From: Planctomycetaceae bacterium
Lineage (GTDB): Bacteria > Planctomycetota > Planctomycetia > Pirellulales > Thermoguttaceae
Length of the DNA stretch: 47,524 bases
NCBI GenBank assembly: GCA_009778035.1
Contig: WRKP01000017.1
Span: forward strand, 1 to 47,524
Direction: 5' to 3'
Shown here in pieces: positions 6,782-17,215 of this stretch. A program made the translations under genes and the position numbers. Below the pieces are notes generated by a model, which saw only the letters and a program-made list of their open reading frames with translations, was not told the origin of the DNA and searched no databases. Positions within the stretch are counted from its first letter, which is position 1. Each line of letters starts with the position of its first letter.

Positions 6782-9667
6782 ATGAATAGAACAAAATGCA
6801 CGAAATTGTTCTGTGCCGGTTGGCAATCCGCGCTCGCTCTCTGCACCGTTCTCCTCCTCGCCCTCACCGCCCTGGCACAAACGACGATCAACGATGCCAA
6901 TATCAATGATTTCCTAAACGAAGACGGCCTGCTCGTTGTCAACACGGGAAACTTTCGCATCGAAAATCTAGCCGACTCCCTCGTCGGCATTGTCATCGAC
7001 AGCAATGCAACGCTCGAACTCGAACCCCACGCAATGCTTCACGTCAGCGGCGGATACGTCGCCGTCCGGGGAATGCTTGTTGTTCCAAGTATTTTGGGAA
7101 CCGGAATCTACAACAGCACCGACCCCTGGAACGGAATCGAAGAATTGCAGCCCGACAAAAACACGACTTTCTACATCGGCGGAGGAACCGTCAAAATCAC
7201 GCAAGGCAATGCCAGCCCGTTCTTTGCGGATACCATCAACGTCATTCTCGAGGCCGGCGGCGGAACTATTGATGTCGAAAATGATGTTATCTTTGCAACC
7301 GGCAGCGTCATCGGGCAGCAACCCGGAAGGGATGTTACCAAAATCGGCGGCGGAACCTGGCATGTCGGCAGCGTCAATTTGCTCGGGAACTTTACGGTCA
7401 GAGAAGGCGATGTCGTTTTCCTCGATCATGCCGCCATCGGACGGTTGGTCGTCGATGCCGGTACAAGCATCAGCGGTTTGCAAAGCGACGGCGAAACAAA
7501 ATCAAACATCAACGTGCAAAACGGCAACATTGCCGGAAATTTAGAATCGATAGGCCGACTCCTCATCGGCGACGGAAATGCCAAAAATACGTTTACGATT
7601 GATGCAGGACAACACTCCATCGAGGAAGTCATCATCCGCTTGCACTCAACTCTCGATATGAAGGCCGATACCAGCATTCAACTAAGTTCGCAAACCGATT
7701 ATGCTCTCGTTGTCTATGGAACCTTAAAAGCCGAAGCAAGCAACGGCTCGCAAATCTATAAGGGAGACATCGGCAATCCCGATACGGCACAAATAACGCT
7801 GATTGGAAGCATCGACAATGTCGGCAACGTAACCGGCGGTATCATCGAAATTGAGCAAGGCGATTCTCCCGGCGGTATTCGATTCGATGCCAGAATGAAT
7901 AACATCGAAATCATTGGAATCGGCAAAGTCAGCGTTGCGGAAAATATCCGCTTCGAAAGCGGTCAGGTATCCTTCGGAACCAACGGGAATGCAAGCGTTG
8001 AGGGCGCGCACCTCATCGTTTCCGGCGGCGGAACTTATCAAACCGATCAAATTAACATCGGACGGGGACTCCTGATTGTCGAAGAAGACGGCACCGCACT
8101 CCATACTCTCGGAAGTATCACGGCGGAACGTCTCATCACCGAAGCGGGAACGAACGTCATTGCCAGCGGCGATGCGGCATTTAACGACGCAACAATACTC
8201 GGGAATTATTCCGGCAATAATCATCATCTGACGCTCCAAAAAGGTGGCCGAATCGCTGGACAAATTGTCGATGTTAATAAATTGACCTTGGCCGACGGCG
8301 GAACGCTGGTCCTCGATATCAGCGAAACCGGCATGCCGATTGTGAGCGTGAATACCTGGGAAATTACCCGACCGCAAAGCACGCAAATCCAAGTTGTCGG
8401 CGGCATAGACAATACGGTGTATAACAATATCATCGAAGTCAAAGACGGCAACATGACCAGTCTGTTGCCTTTATTGCAATCAGCGAAAACGGCACTCTAC
8501 CGACCGACTTGGACGCAAGAAGGACAATTTCTTCATCTTAATCTTACGAATCTTTCCGTAGCAAGTTATGTTCGAGACGATTGGAAACAAAGCGGAGAAA
8601 ATTATAACAATGCGGCAATGTTCCTGGATGATGCCGCCGCCGGTGATGCTGCCATTCGTGAAACATTAGAAAAATTAAACCACGGTCAACTCAGAAATCT
8701 TACCCACAACACAATGGCCGGCGAACTCGCCGGTAATGCTATGCGAATCGCATTGCATCAGCCCGCTCATTCCGTCTTTCGGTATCTCGATGACATTGCT
8801 TCCACTCATTCGCCGTTCGCCGGATTTGGAAAAACGAGAGGACAGGTCAAAGAAGGCTTTAATCTTTGGCTTAATCCTTACGGTCTGTACGAATCGGCCA
8901 AGGGTGATTCTGGAACGGTGGATGGTTACGATTTGTATCGCTATGGTTTTTATGTGGGCGGCGATATTGATGTCTATAACAAGGCCGTTGCGGGTATTTT
9001 GTTCGGTTATGCAGCACCGTACATCGAAAGCGACCTCGGCAAAATTACGGCCAATGATTACACGGCAGGAATGTATGTCAGGATGGTTACGGGTTGGGAA
9101 ATTATGCTTAACGTCATGCTCGGATTCGGCAGTCAGGATTATCATTATAAAACATACGCTTCTAAATTCAGCGGCAATTCTTATTTTGCCAGTGCGGAAT
9201 GGACTCGCCCGTTTGAAAATACTTTTAGAGGTGCCCTCACAGGACTTGAGGCGGATTATCGTTTGATTCCGCTCGTTGCGTTTGATTTTCAGTCGGCTAA
9301 AATGGATCCATTTTCCGTGCCGAGTACGATTGGCAGGATGGCCATCGACACGGATAAATTGGATACGATGGCAGTCCGTGTTGGTATGTTGAGTGAATTC
9401 TGGCGTTTGCGGACTCGGGTGCAATACATTCGACATATCGGAGGCGATGATTATGTTTGGTCGGCAACGTCGTTCTCTTCCGGCGAAAATCTGGCATCAT
9501 CGACATCGATTCGCAGTACAAAATGGGGGCGGAATTGGTTGAATGTCGGTATGGGATATAATTTATATGCAACGCAGAGTTGGCGTATTTTCGCCGACTA
9601 TAATTTTGATATGGGCAGGCGGACGACGTCCCATTTTTGTTCTATTAACAGTGTGTTGCAGTGGTGA
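6782..9667 (+). CDS. autotransporter with C-terminal beta-barrel
   Basis: The product is 961 aa from the ATG at 6782. The frame opens earlier at 6653, but that part translates the mobile element. Residues 1-35 form a signal peptide (..ALTALAQ). Residues ~36-640 are a Gly/Asn/Asp-rich passenger with repeating short beta-strand patterns (..GGGTV, ..GGGTI, ..GGGTW), as in right-handed beta-helix passengers. Residues ~690-961 match the autotransporter barrel family (PF03797): alternating aromatic strands (GFNLWLNPYGLYESAKG.., ..RIFADYNFDMG) and a terminal aromatic residue (..VLQW). The family secretes the passenger through its own barrel in the outer membrane. The passenger's role (adhesion or other surface function) cannot be told. 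It is monocistronic, with its own promoter and a hairpin downstream. Confidence 0.88.
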   Translation: MNRTKCTKLFCAGWQSALALCTVLLLALTALAQTTINDANINDFLNEDGLLVVNTGNFRIENLADSLVGIVIDSNATLELEPHAMLHVSGGYVAVRGMLVVPSILGTGIYNSTDPWNGIEELQPDKNTTFYIGGGTVKITQGNASPFFADTINVILEAGGGTIDVENDVIFATGSVIGQQPGRDVTKIGGGTWHVGSVNLLGNFTVREGDVVFLDHAAIGRLVVDAGTSISGLQSDGETKSNINVQNGNIAGNLESIGRLLIGDGNAKNTFTIDAGQHSIEEVIIRLHSTLDMKADTSIQLSSQTDYALVVYGTLKAEASNGSQIYKGDIGNPDTAQITLIGSIDNVGNVTGGIIEIEQGDSPGGIRFDARMNNIEIIGIGKVSVAENIRFESGQVSFGTNGNASVEGAHLIVSGGGTYQTDQINIGRGLLIVEEDGTALHTLGSITAERLITEAGTNVIASGDAAFNDATILGNYSGNNHHLTLQKGGRIAGQIVDVNKLTLADGGTLVLDISETGMPIVSVNTWEITRPQSTQIQVVGGIDNTVYNNIIEVKDGNMTSLLPLLQSAKTALYRPTWTQEGQFLHLNLTNLSVASYVRDDWKQSGENYNNAAMFLDDAAAGDAAIRETLEKLNHGQLRNLTHNTMAGELAGNAMRIALHQPAHSVFRYLDDIASTHSPFAGFGKTRGQVKEGFNLWLNPYGLYESAKGDSGTVDGYDLYRYGFYVGGDIDVYNKAVAGILFGYAAPYIESDLGKITANDYTAGMYVRMVTGWEIMLNVMLGFGSQDYHYKTYASKFSGNSYFASAEWTRPFENTFRGALTGLEADYRLIPLVAFDFQSAKMDPFSVPSTIGRMAIDTDKLDTMAVRVGMLSEFWRLRTRVQYIRHIGGDDYVWSATSFSSGENLASSTSIRSTKWGRNWLNVGMGYNLYATQSWRIFADYNFDMGRRTTSHFCSINSVLQW

Positions 9668-9756
9668 TGAACCCAAGGAAAGCCCGTGTTGCAAACCTGT
9701 TGCCCCTACTAGACGCCGCGTCCCCTTCCTGCTACACTGCTCAAATCACGATAGAC

Positions 9757-9812
9757 AAAGGCGTTTATCGGTGCAACGATTGTCAATAATCGCACCGGTG
9801 AACGCTTTTTTT
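9757..9812 (+). terminator. strong intrinsic terminator or carB leader attenuator
   Basis: An 18-bp stem (9757-9774 with 9792-9809, all positions paired counting G-U) encloses a 17-nt loop and is followed by a run of seven T (9806-9812). It is the strongest terminator-like structure seen in the window. It lies 90 nt after the autotransporter stop and ends 17 nt before the carB ATG. It may simply end the upstream transcript. A weak promoter-like pair, TAGACG (9710-9715) and TACACT (9733-9738), 17 bp apart, lies just before it, which would make it an attenuator in a carB leader. Confidence 0.8.
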
Positions 9813-9829
9813 ATGTAATAAAAACACCT

Positions 9830-11190
9830 ATGCCTCTCGATACAACCATCAAAAAAGTCCTCGTCATCGGCTCCGGGCCGATTGTCATCGGTCAAGCCGC
9901 AGAATTCGATTACGCAGGAACCCAAGCCTGCCGCGTACTCCGCGAAGACGCAATCGAAATCGTACTCGTCAATTCCAATCCCGCGACCATTATGACCGAT
10001 AATAACATCGCGGATAGAATCTACATCGAACCCCTCACCCTCACCACCATCAAACGCATCATCGAAAAAGAGCGGCCCGACAGCATCCTGTCAGGACTCG
10101 GCGGACAGACCGGTCTGACGCTCTGTATGCAACTTGCCCGTGAAGGCTTTCTCGAAAAAATGAATGTCCGACTGCTCGGTTCCTCGCCCGAAACCATCGA
10201 CAAAGCCGAAGATAGGCAACTTTTCAAGGAAACCATGCAAAGCATCGGGCAGCCCTGCGTTCCGTCGGTCATCGCGACTGACATCGAAACAGCACTCGAA
10301 TTTGCAAACAAGATGGACTATCCCGTCATCGTGCGGCCTGCATTCACTTTGGGCGGCAGCGGAGGAGGAATCGCGGAAAACGAATCTCGACTCCTAGAAA
10401 TTGCATCGAACGGAATCGCCCTTTCTCCCATCGGGCAGATACTCGTCGAAAAATCTATTGCAGGCTGGAAGGAAATCGAATTTGAAGTCATGCGGGATCG
10501 TGCCGGCAACGTGATCATCGTTTGCTCGATGGAAAACTTCGACCCGGTCGGTGTTCATACCGGCGACAGCATTGTTATTGCTCCGTGTGTAACGCTGGCC
10601 GACAAGGAATATCAGATGCTGCGCACCGCATCAATCGACATTATCAAAGCACTTGGTGTCGAAGGCGGTTGCAACTGTCAACTAGCATTGCATCCGCACA
10701 GTTTCGAGTATGCCGTCATCGAAGTCAATCCGCGTGTTTCGCGTTCTTCGGCATTGGCAAGCAAGGCGACGGGTTATCCTATTGCCAAAGTAGCGACGAA
10801 AATCGCGATCGGCTACAATCTCGACGAAATTATCAATAGCGTAACGGGCAACACATTTGCTGCGTTTGAACCGACGCTTGATTATGTTGCGGTCAAATTC
10901 CCAAAATGGCCTTTTGATAAATTTGTCTATGCCAAGCGTGATCTCGGGACGCAGATGAAGGCGACCGGCGAAGTGATGTCTATTGCGGACACATTTGAGG
11001 AAGCCCTTCTGAAGGCGGTGCGTGGTGCGGAAATTGGACGCGATGGCCTTGACTTGCCGCGATTGGCCGCGAAGTCCGATGAGGAAATTTATCAACTTCT
11101 GCATACGGTAACCGACGAACGGCTCTTTGTTTTGTATGAGGCGATCAAACGTGGGATGGCGATGAAAGCCGTTTCGCCTTGCGGGCTCCA

Positions 11191-11194
<4 letters not shown>
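9830..11194 (+). CDS. carB: carbamoyl-phosphate synthase large chain, N-terminal half only
   Basis: The product is 454 aa and matches only the N-terminal, carboxyphosphate-forming half of CarB (about 1070 aa in most bacteria). Visible features are [20 protein letters not shown], the ATP-grasp segment with TLGGSGGG, and [20 protein letters not shown] near the end of the ATP-grasp fold. It stops early in the oligomerisation domain, after [15 protein letters not shown] and a short unrelated tail. The second synthetase half and the allosteric domain are absent here; no frame beyond the stop continues the family. Its TAA shares bases with the convergent prs stop (TTAA, 11191-11194). Split carB1/carB2 genes of similar size exist in some archaea and deep-branching bacteria, so this may be a functional half with its partner elsewhere, or a truncated remnant. 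The reading frame is intact with no internal damage. Confidence 0.9.
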
Positions 11195-13470
<2,276 letters not shown>

Positions 13471-13490
13471 TGCGTGGCGGAGCGCACGGC

Positions 13491-13519
13491 TTGACAAACC
13501 TACACACATGGAGTATCCT
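13491..13519 (+). promoter_or_regulatory. strong promoter, near-leaderless, for the ABC ATPase
   Basis: A perfect TTGACA (13491-13496) lies 17 bp from TATCCT (13514-13519). Only 10 nt separate the -10 box from the ATG at 13530, with no ribosome binding site, so the transcript would start within a few nt of the start codon. Confidence 0.6.
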
Positions 13520-13529
13520 GTCATCTACC

Positions 13530-14216
13530 ATGCTCGAAATCAAGAACCTGAAAAAGTCGTATCTGCTGCCCGATGGCGGCGATTTGCCGATTTTGGACAT
13601 TCCCAAATGGACAGTCGATGCCGGTGAACAAGTCGTTGTCGTCGGTGCAAGCGGCTGCGGAAAAACAACCCTGCTCCATATCATCGCCGGTATCCTTCGC
13701 CCAACTTCGGGACACGTCCTCATCGACGGTTGGGATACCCCCATTTTAACCGAAGCCGAACGAGACCAATTCCGCGCACGGCGAATCGGATACGTTTTTC
13801 AAACATTCAATCTGCTGCAAGGCTTTACCGCATTGGAAAATGTAATGATCGGTATGACTTTTGCCAGTTCGCGAAGCGATAAAAACCGAGCGAAAGACTT
13901 GTTGGATAAAGTCGGATTGGGCCACCGTTTGCATCATAAACCGGCACAACTTTCCGTGGGCGAGCAGCAGCGTGTTTCCGTTGCGAGGGCGTTGGCCAAT
14001 AAGCCGAAATTGGTCTTGGCGGACGAGCCGACGGCGAATGTCGATGTCGGCAACCAACAGCAAGTGATTGATATGCTGCGGAATACTTGCCAGGAGGAAG
14101 AGGTCGCTCTGATTTTGGTAACGCACGCACCCGAAGTTGCCAAACAGTTTGCTCGAGTCGACAGACTGACCGAAATCAATCTGACCGTTGCGCAGAAAGT
14201 TGCACAGAGCGTGTGA
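13530..14216 (+). CDS. ABC transporter ATPase, LolD/MacB-like
   Basis: The product is 228 aa, the normal length for a stand-alone LolD/MacB-type nucleotide-binding subunit. Walker A is GASGCGKTT, the Q-loop is YVFQTFNLLQGFTALENV, the signature is LSVGEQQR (usually LSGGxxQR, so the second Gly is Val), Walker B is LVLADEPTANVD, and the H-loop is LVTHAPE. LolD-type subunits power lipoprotein release or efflux of hydrophobic substrates together with a four-helix permease. No permease is adjacent: recQ follows 36 bp later. The start at 13530 removes 66 upstream residues that overlap gap. The substrate cannot be told. Confidence 0.9.
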   Translation: MLEIKNLKKSYLLPDGGDLPILDIPKWTVDAGEQVVVVGASGCGKTTLLHIIAGILRPTSGHVLIDGWDTPILTEAERDQFRARRIGYVFQTFNLLQGFTALENVMIGMTFASSRSDKNRAKDLLDKVGLGHRLHHKPAQLSVGEQQRVSVARALANKPKLVLADEPTANVDVGNQQQVIDMLRNTCQEEEVALILVTHAPEVAKQFARVDRLTEINLTVAQKVAQSV

Positions 14217-14252
14217 GACGTATGAATTCCTTCCTTTGCCGAACATTTCCGT

Positions 14253-15830
14253 ATGCACGCCGCCCTTTCCAAGTTTTTCGGCTTTCGCTCCTTCCGGCCG
14301 CATCAAGAAGAAATCGTGCAGGCAATCCTCGATGACCGCGACGCTTTCGCCGTGATGCCGACCGGCGGCGGAAAATCGCTCTGCTACCAACTGCCCGCCG
14401 CAATGAAAAAAGGCGTTTGCATCGTCGTCAGTCCCCTCATTTCCCTTATGAAAGACCAAGTCGATGCCGCCAATGCCAACGGACTCCGTGCCGGGACGCT
14501 CAACAGCATGACGACCGCCTCGGAACGCGAACACGTCGGCAATGCCATTCGAGCCGGGGAACTCGACCTGCTCTACGTCTCGCCGGAACGCTTCAATACC
14601 GGCCTGTTCATCGAACGGCTCAAAACGATTGACATCGCCTTTTTCGCCATCGACGAAGCACACTGCATTTCCTCCTGGGGACACGATTTTCGGCCTGACT
14701 ATTTGGCACTTTCGCGGATTGTTTCCGAGTTCCCGAACATCCCCATCGCGGCCTTTACGGCAACGGCTACACCGCAGGTCTCGCAGGACATTCTCCAACG
14801 ACTTGGCCTGCGCAAACCCCATATCACCAGGGCGTCCTTCAATCGGAAAAACCTATTTTATGCCGTGCAGCCGAAAAAAAATGTCGATCAGCAAATTCTT
14901 GCCTTCCTGCAAGATCGGCTGCGAAACCGAAAAAACGAGTCCGGCATTATTTACCGAACGTCCCGAAAAAACGTCGAAGCAACGGCCGAGTTTTTACAAT
15001 CGAAAGGATTTAAGGCAAAACCTTATCACGCGGGCATGCCGGATCAGCAGCGAAATGCAATCCAAGACGAATTCCTGCAAGATGACTGTCCGATTATTGT
15101 TGCGACCATCGCCTTTGGGATGGGAATCGACAAGCCGAATGTCCGGTTTGTGCTTCACGGCGATTTGCCCAAAAACATCGAGGGATACTATCAGGAAACC
15201 GGCAGGGCGGGCAGGGACGGCGAGCTGGCACAGTGCGTGCTCTTTTTTGGGCGACAGGATATTGTGATGCTGTCCTATTTTATCAAGCAAATCGAGGATG
15301 ATGAGGCTCAAAAAATTGCGAGGATGCAACTGAACCAAATGATTCACTTTGCGGAACACGATGCGTGCCGTCGGGTTAGTTTGTTGGCGTATTTCGGCGA
15401 GTCGTTTTCCGAAACGGACTGCAATCACTGCGATATTTGCAGCGGCGATGTGGATCGGGTAGATGCGACGATCGAGGCCCAAAAGGCTTTATCGGCAATG
15501 CACCGCACTGGCGGTCGTTTTGGAGCGGGACACATTACGGATATTTTGCTCGGAGAGAAAACGGAAAAAGTTTTGGAACGGGGACATGATCGTTTGCCGA
15601 CGTTTGGGGTTGGCAAGGAGCATAACAAAGTGTATTGGCGGAATTTGATAAGTGCTTTGCTTGCACAGGGCTTGGCTCGTGTGGAAGATTTGGAGTATCC
15701 GGTTCCGAAAGTTACGGACGAGGGTTGGAAGGTGCTTCGCAATCAACGGGAGTTTCAGATCATTCGGCAGCAATCTGGAGAGCGTGCCGCAACTCAGAAA
15801 AAAAAATCCAGATCCCGCGGTGGGAGATAG
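14253..15830 (+). CDS. recQ: RecQ-family ATP-dependent DNA helicase
   Basis: RecQ is a 3'-5' helicase in recombination and fork repair. The product is 525 aa. The motor has motif I MPTGGGKSLCYQLPA (about residue 35), the DEAH box in IDEAHCISSWGHDFRPDY, TATATPQV, and motif VI YYQETGRAGRDG. The RecQ zinc-binding segment follows (RRVSLLAYFGE.. CNHCDIC), then a winged-helix RQC domain (about 405-500). The C-terminus is a short basic tail (KKKSRSRGGR). The HRDC domain of longer RecQ proteins (E. coli, about 610 aa) is missing, as in many bacterial short forms. It follows the ABC gene by 36 bp and may be co-transcribed. A short stretch (15831-15956) and a palindromic element follow. Confidence 0.95.
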   Translation: MHAALSKFFGFRSFRPHQEEIVQAILDDRDAFAVMPTGGGKSLCYQLPAAMKKGVCIVVSPLISLMKDQVDAANANGLRAGTLNSMTTASEREHVGNAIRAGELDLLYVSPERFNTGLFIERLKTIDIAFFAIDEAHCISSWGHDFRPDYLALSRIVSEFPNIPIAAFTATATPQVSQDILQRLGLRKPHITRASFNRKNLFYAVQPKKNVDQQILAFLQDRLRNRKNESGIIYRTSRKNVEATAEFLQSKGFKAKPYHAGMPDQQRNAIQDEFLQDDCPIIVATIAFGMGIDKPNVRFVLHGDLPKNIEGYYQETGRAGRDGELAQCVLFFGRQDIVMLSYFIKQIEDDEAQKIARMQLNQMIHFAEHDACRRVSLLAYFGESFSETDCNHCDICSGDVDRVDATIEAQKALSAMHRTGGRFGAGHITDILLGEKTEKVLERGHDRLPTFGVGKEHNKVYWRNLISALLAQGLARVEDLEYPVPKVTDEGWKVLRNQREFQIIRQQSGERAATQKKKSRSRGGR

Positions 15831-15956
15831 GGATTCCGCAATCTTCCGGTGTACTCTGTTTGTTTTCGGCATCAATAGAAAAACATATTGAAATAGAAGA
15901 GTTGATCGTAGAAGTAGCGAAGGGAAAAAGCATTGATCATAATACTTATGAGAAAT

Positions 15957-16104
15957 TAGAGCACATTCGGAATTGCTCTGGACGCCCCTCCGTCATCCCG
16001 GCGCAAGCCGGGAACCAGGAAAACGGTATGCACGCTGCTCGGCTGGATTCCGGCTTTCGCCGGAATGACGATTTTTTGTCCAAAGCAAAAATGAATACGC
16101 TCTA
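15957..16104. repeat. MITE-like palindromic element, type II (complete)
   Basis: A 148-bp element is bounded by TAGAGC (15957-15962) and GCTCTA (16099-16104). The terminal inverted repeats extend for about 29 bp: left TAGAGCACATTCGG..TTGCTCTGGAC, right (minus strand) TAGAGCGTATTCAT..TTGCTTTGGAC. The length is identical to the copy at 6545-6692. It contains the shared hairpins and no gene. Confidence 0.87.
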
Positions 16105-16131
16105 GCGTCAACGCGGCCTAGCGGCGAATCA

Positions 16132-16159
16132 TTGCATTTTTCCAGCAGTATGGTACAAT
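16132..16159 (+). promoter_or_regulatory. promoter for the UroD-like methyltransferase
   Basis: TTGCAT (16132-16137) and TACAAT (16154-16159) are 16 bp apart. The leader of about 23 nt contains the ribosome binding site GGAGGAA (16179-16185). Confidence 0.6.
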
Positions 16160-16188
16160 TCCCGAAATCTTCGCCTTCGGAGGAATCC

Positions 16189-17193
16189 ATGAACGGATAC
16201 GAACGGGTGCTCGCCGCACTAGAAAAACGGCAAACAAACCGATTGGCCTTCATGCCAATCACGATGATGTTCGCCGGAGATCAAATCGATATTCCCTACG
16301 GACAATATGCCTCCGATTTTAGCCTGCTCGTCGAAGGACAACTGGAAACAGCCAAAAAATTCGACATTGATCACGTTTCCTGTATCAGCGATCCCGCACG
16401 CGAAGCCGCAGACTGCGGAGCCGCAATTCATTATTTCGATGACCAGCCGCCAACCGTCGATGAGGCCAATGCGCTGCTGAAAGATAAGTCCAAACTCAAA
16501 ACGCTCTCGCTCCCAAATCCGACAAAACCCGGCAGCCGAATGAATGATCGAGTGCAAGCCGTTCGCCTATTTGCCCAAAAGGTCAAAGGAACATTCTTCA
16601 TCGAAGGTTGGGTCGAAGGCCCGTGTGCCGCTGCCGCAAACCTGCGAGGAATCAGTGCTTTGATGACCGATTTTATGGATGATCCCGAATTCGTTCGCGA
16701 ATTGTTCGGTTTCAATATCCAACTGGCAACGGCATTTGCCAAGGCGCAAATCGAAGCGGGCTGCGACATTATCGGCGTCGGCGATGCGGCAGCATCGCTG
16801 GTTGGCCCTAAAATCTATCGCGACTTTGTATTCCCTTATGAAAAGCAACTCGTTGAGAGTATCCATGCGCTCGGCGGCAAGGTTCGCTTGCATATTTGCG
16901 GCAACATTTCCAAAAGTCTCAAAGAAGTAGGCCAACTCGGTTGCGATATGGTGGACCTCGATTCGATGGTTTCCGTTGAAAAGGCAAGAGGCGAAATGGG
17001 CGAAGGCCAAGTGCTTGCGGGCAATCTTGATCCGGTAAAGTGTTTGCGTAACGGCACGCCGGAGGAAATTATTGCTGCGGTTTCTGCGTGCCGTCGGGCG
17101 GCAGGTGCGAATTACATTGTCGGTGCTGGTTGCGAAGTACCGCGTGATACGCCGCCGGAAAATGTTGCCGCGATGCGAAGTTGTTGCGGATGA
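16189..17193 (+). CDS. UroD-superfamily corrinoid/CoM-type methyltransferase (MtaA/CmuA-like)
   Basis: The product is 334 aa. The start at 16189 is set by GGAGGAA 4 nt upstream. The fold is that of uroporphyrinogen decarboxylase (MNGYERVLAALE.., ..GDAAASLVGPKIYRDFVFPYEKQL). It carries HICGN at about residue 232 and GAGCEVP at about residue 312. This H-x-C..C arrangement is the zinc site of methylcobalamin-dependent methyltransferases such as MtaA and CmuA, not of haem-pathway HemE. It probably moves a methyl group between a corrinoid protein and a thiol or another acceptor. No corrinoid protein is adjacent; folP follows 22 bp downstream and is likely in the same operon, which fits pterin or one-carbon metabolism. 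The true substrate is unknown. Confidence 0.83.
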   Translation: MNGYERVLAALEKRQTNRLAFMPITMMFAGDQIDIPYGQYASDFSLLVEGQLETAKKFDIDHVSCISDPAREAADCGAAIHYFDDQPPTVDEANALLKDKSKLKTLSLPNPTKPGSRMNDRVQAVRLFAQKVKGTFFIEGWVEGPCAAAANLRGISALMTDFMDDPEFVRELFGFNIQLATAFAKAQIEAGCDIIGVGDAAASLVGPKIYRDFVFPYEKQLVESIHALGGKVRLHICGNISKSLKEVGQLGCDMVDLDSMVSVEKARGEMGEGQVLAGNLDPVKCLRNGTPEEIIAAVSACRRAAGANYIVGAGCEVPRDTPPENVAAMRSCCG

Positions 17194-17215
17194 ACCAATC
17201 AGATAAATACATCAA

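Noticed and set aside
6457-6789. Open frames such as those reading HSGESRNPE or VIPAQAGIQ across intergenic gaps
   Set aside because: They are translations of the palindromic elements, recurring in several places and not genes.
15831-15956. Possible small gene after recQ (reading IEKHIEIEELIVEVAKGK)
   Set aside because: There is no start codon in frame and it runs into a mobile element. It could be a remnant, but the evidence is too thin.
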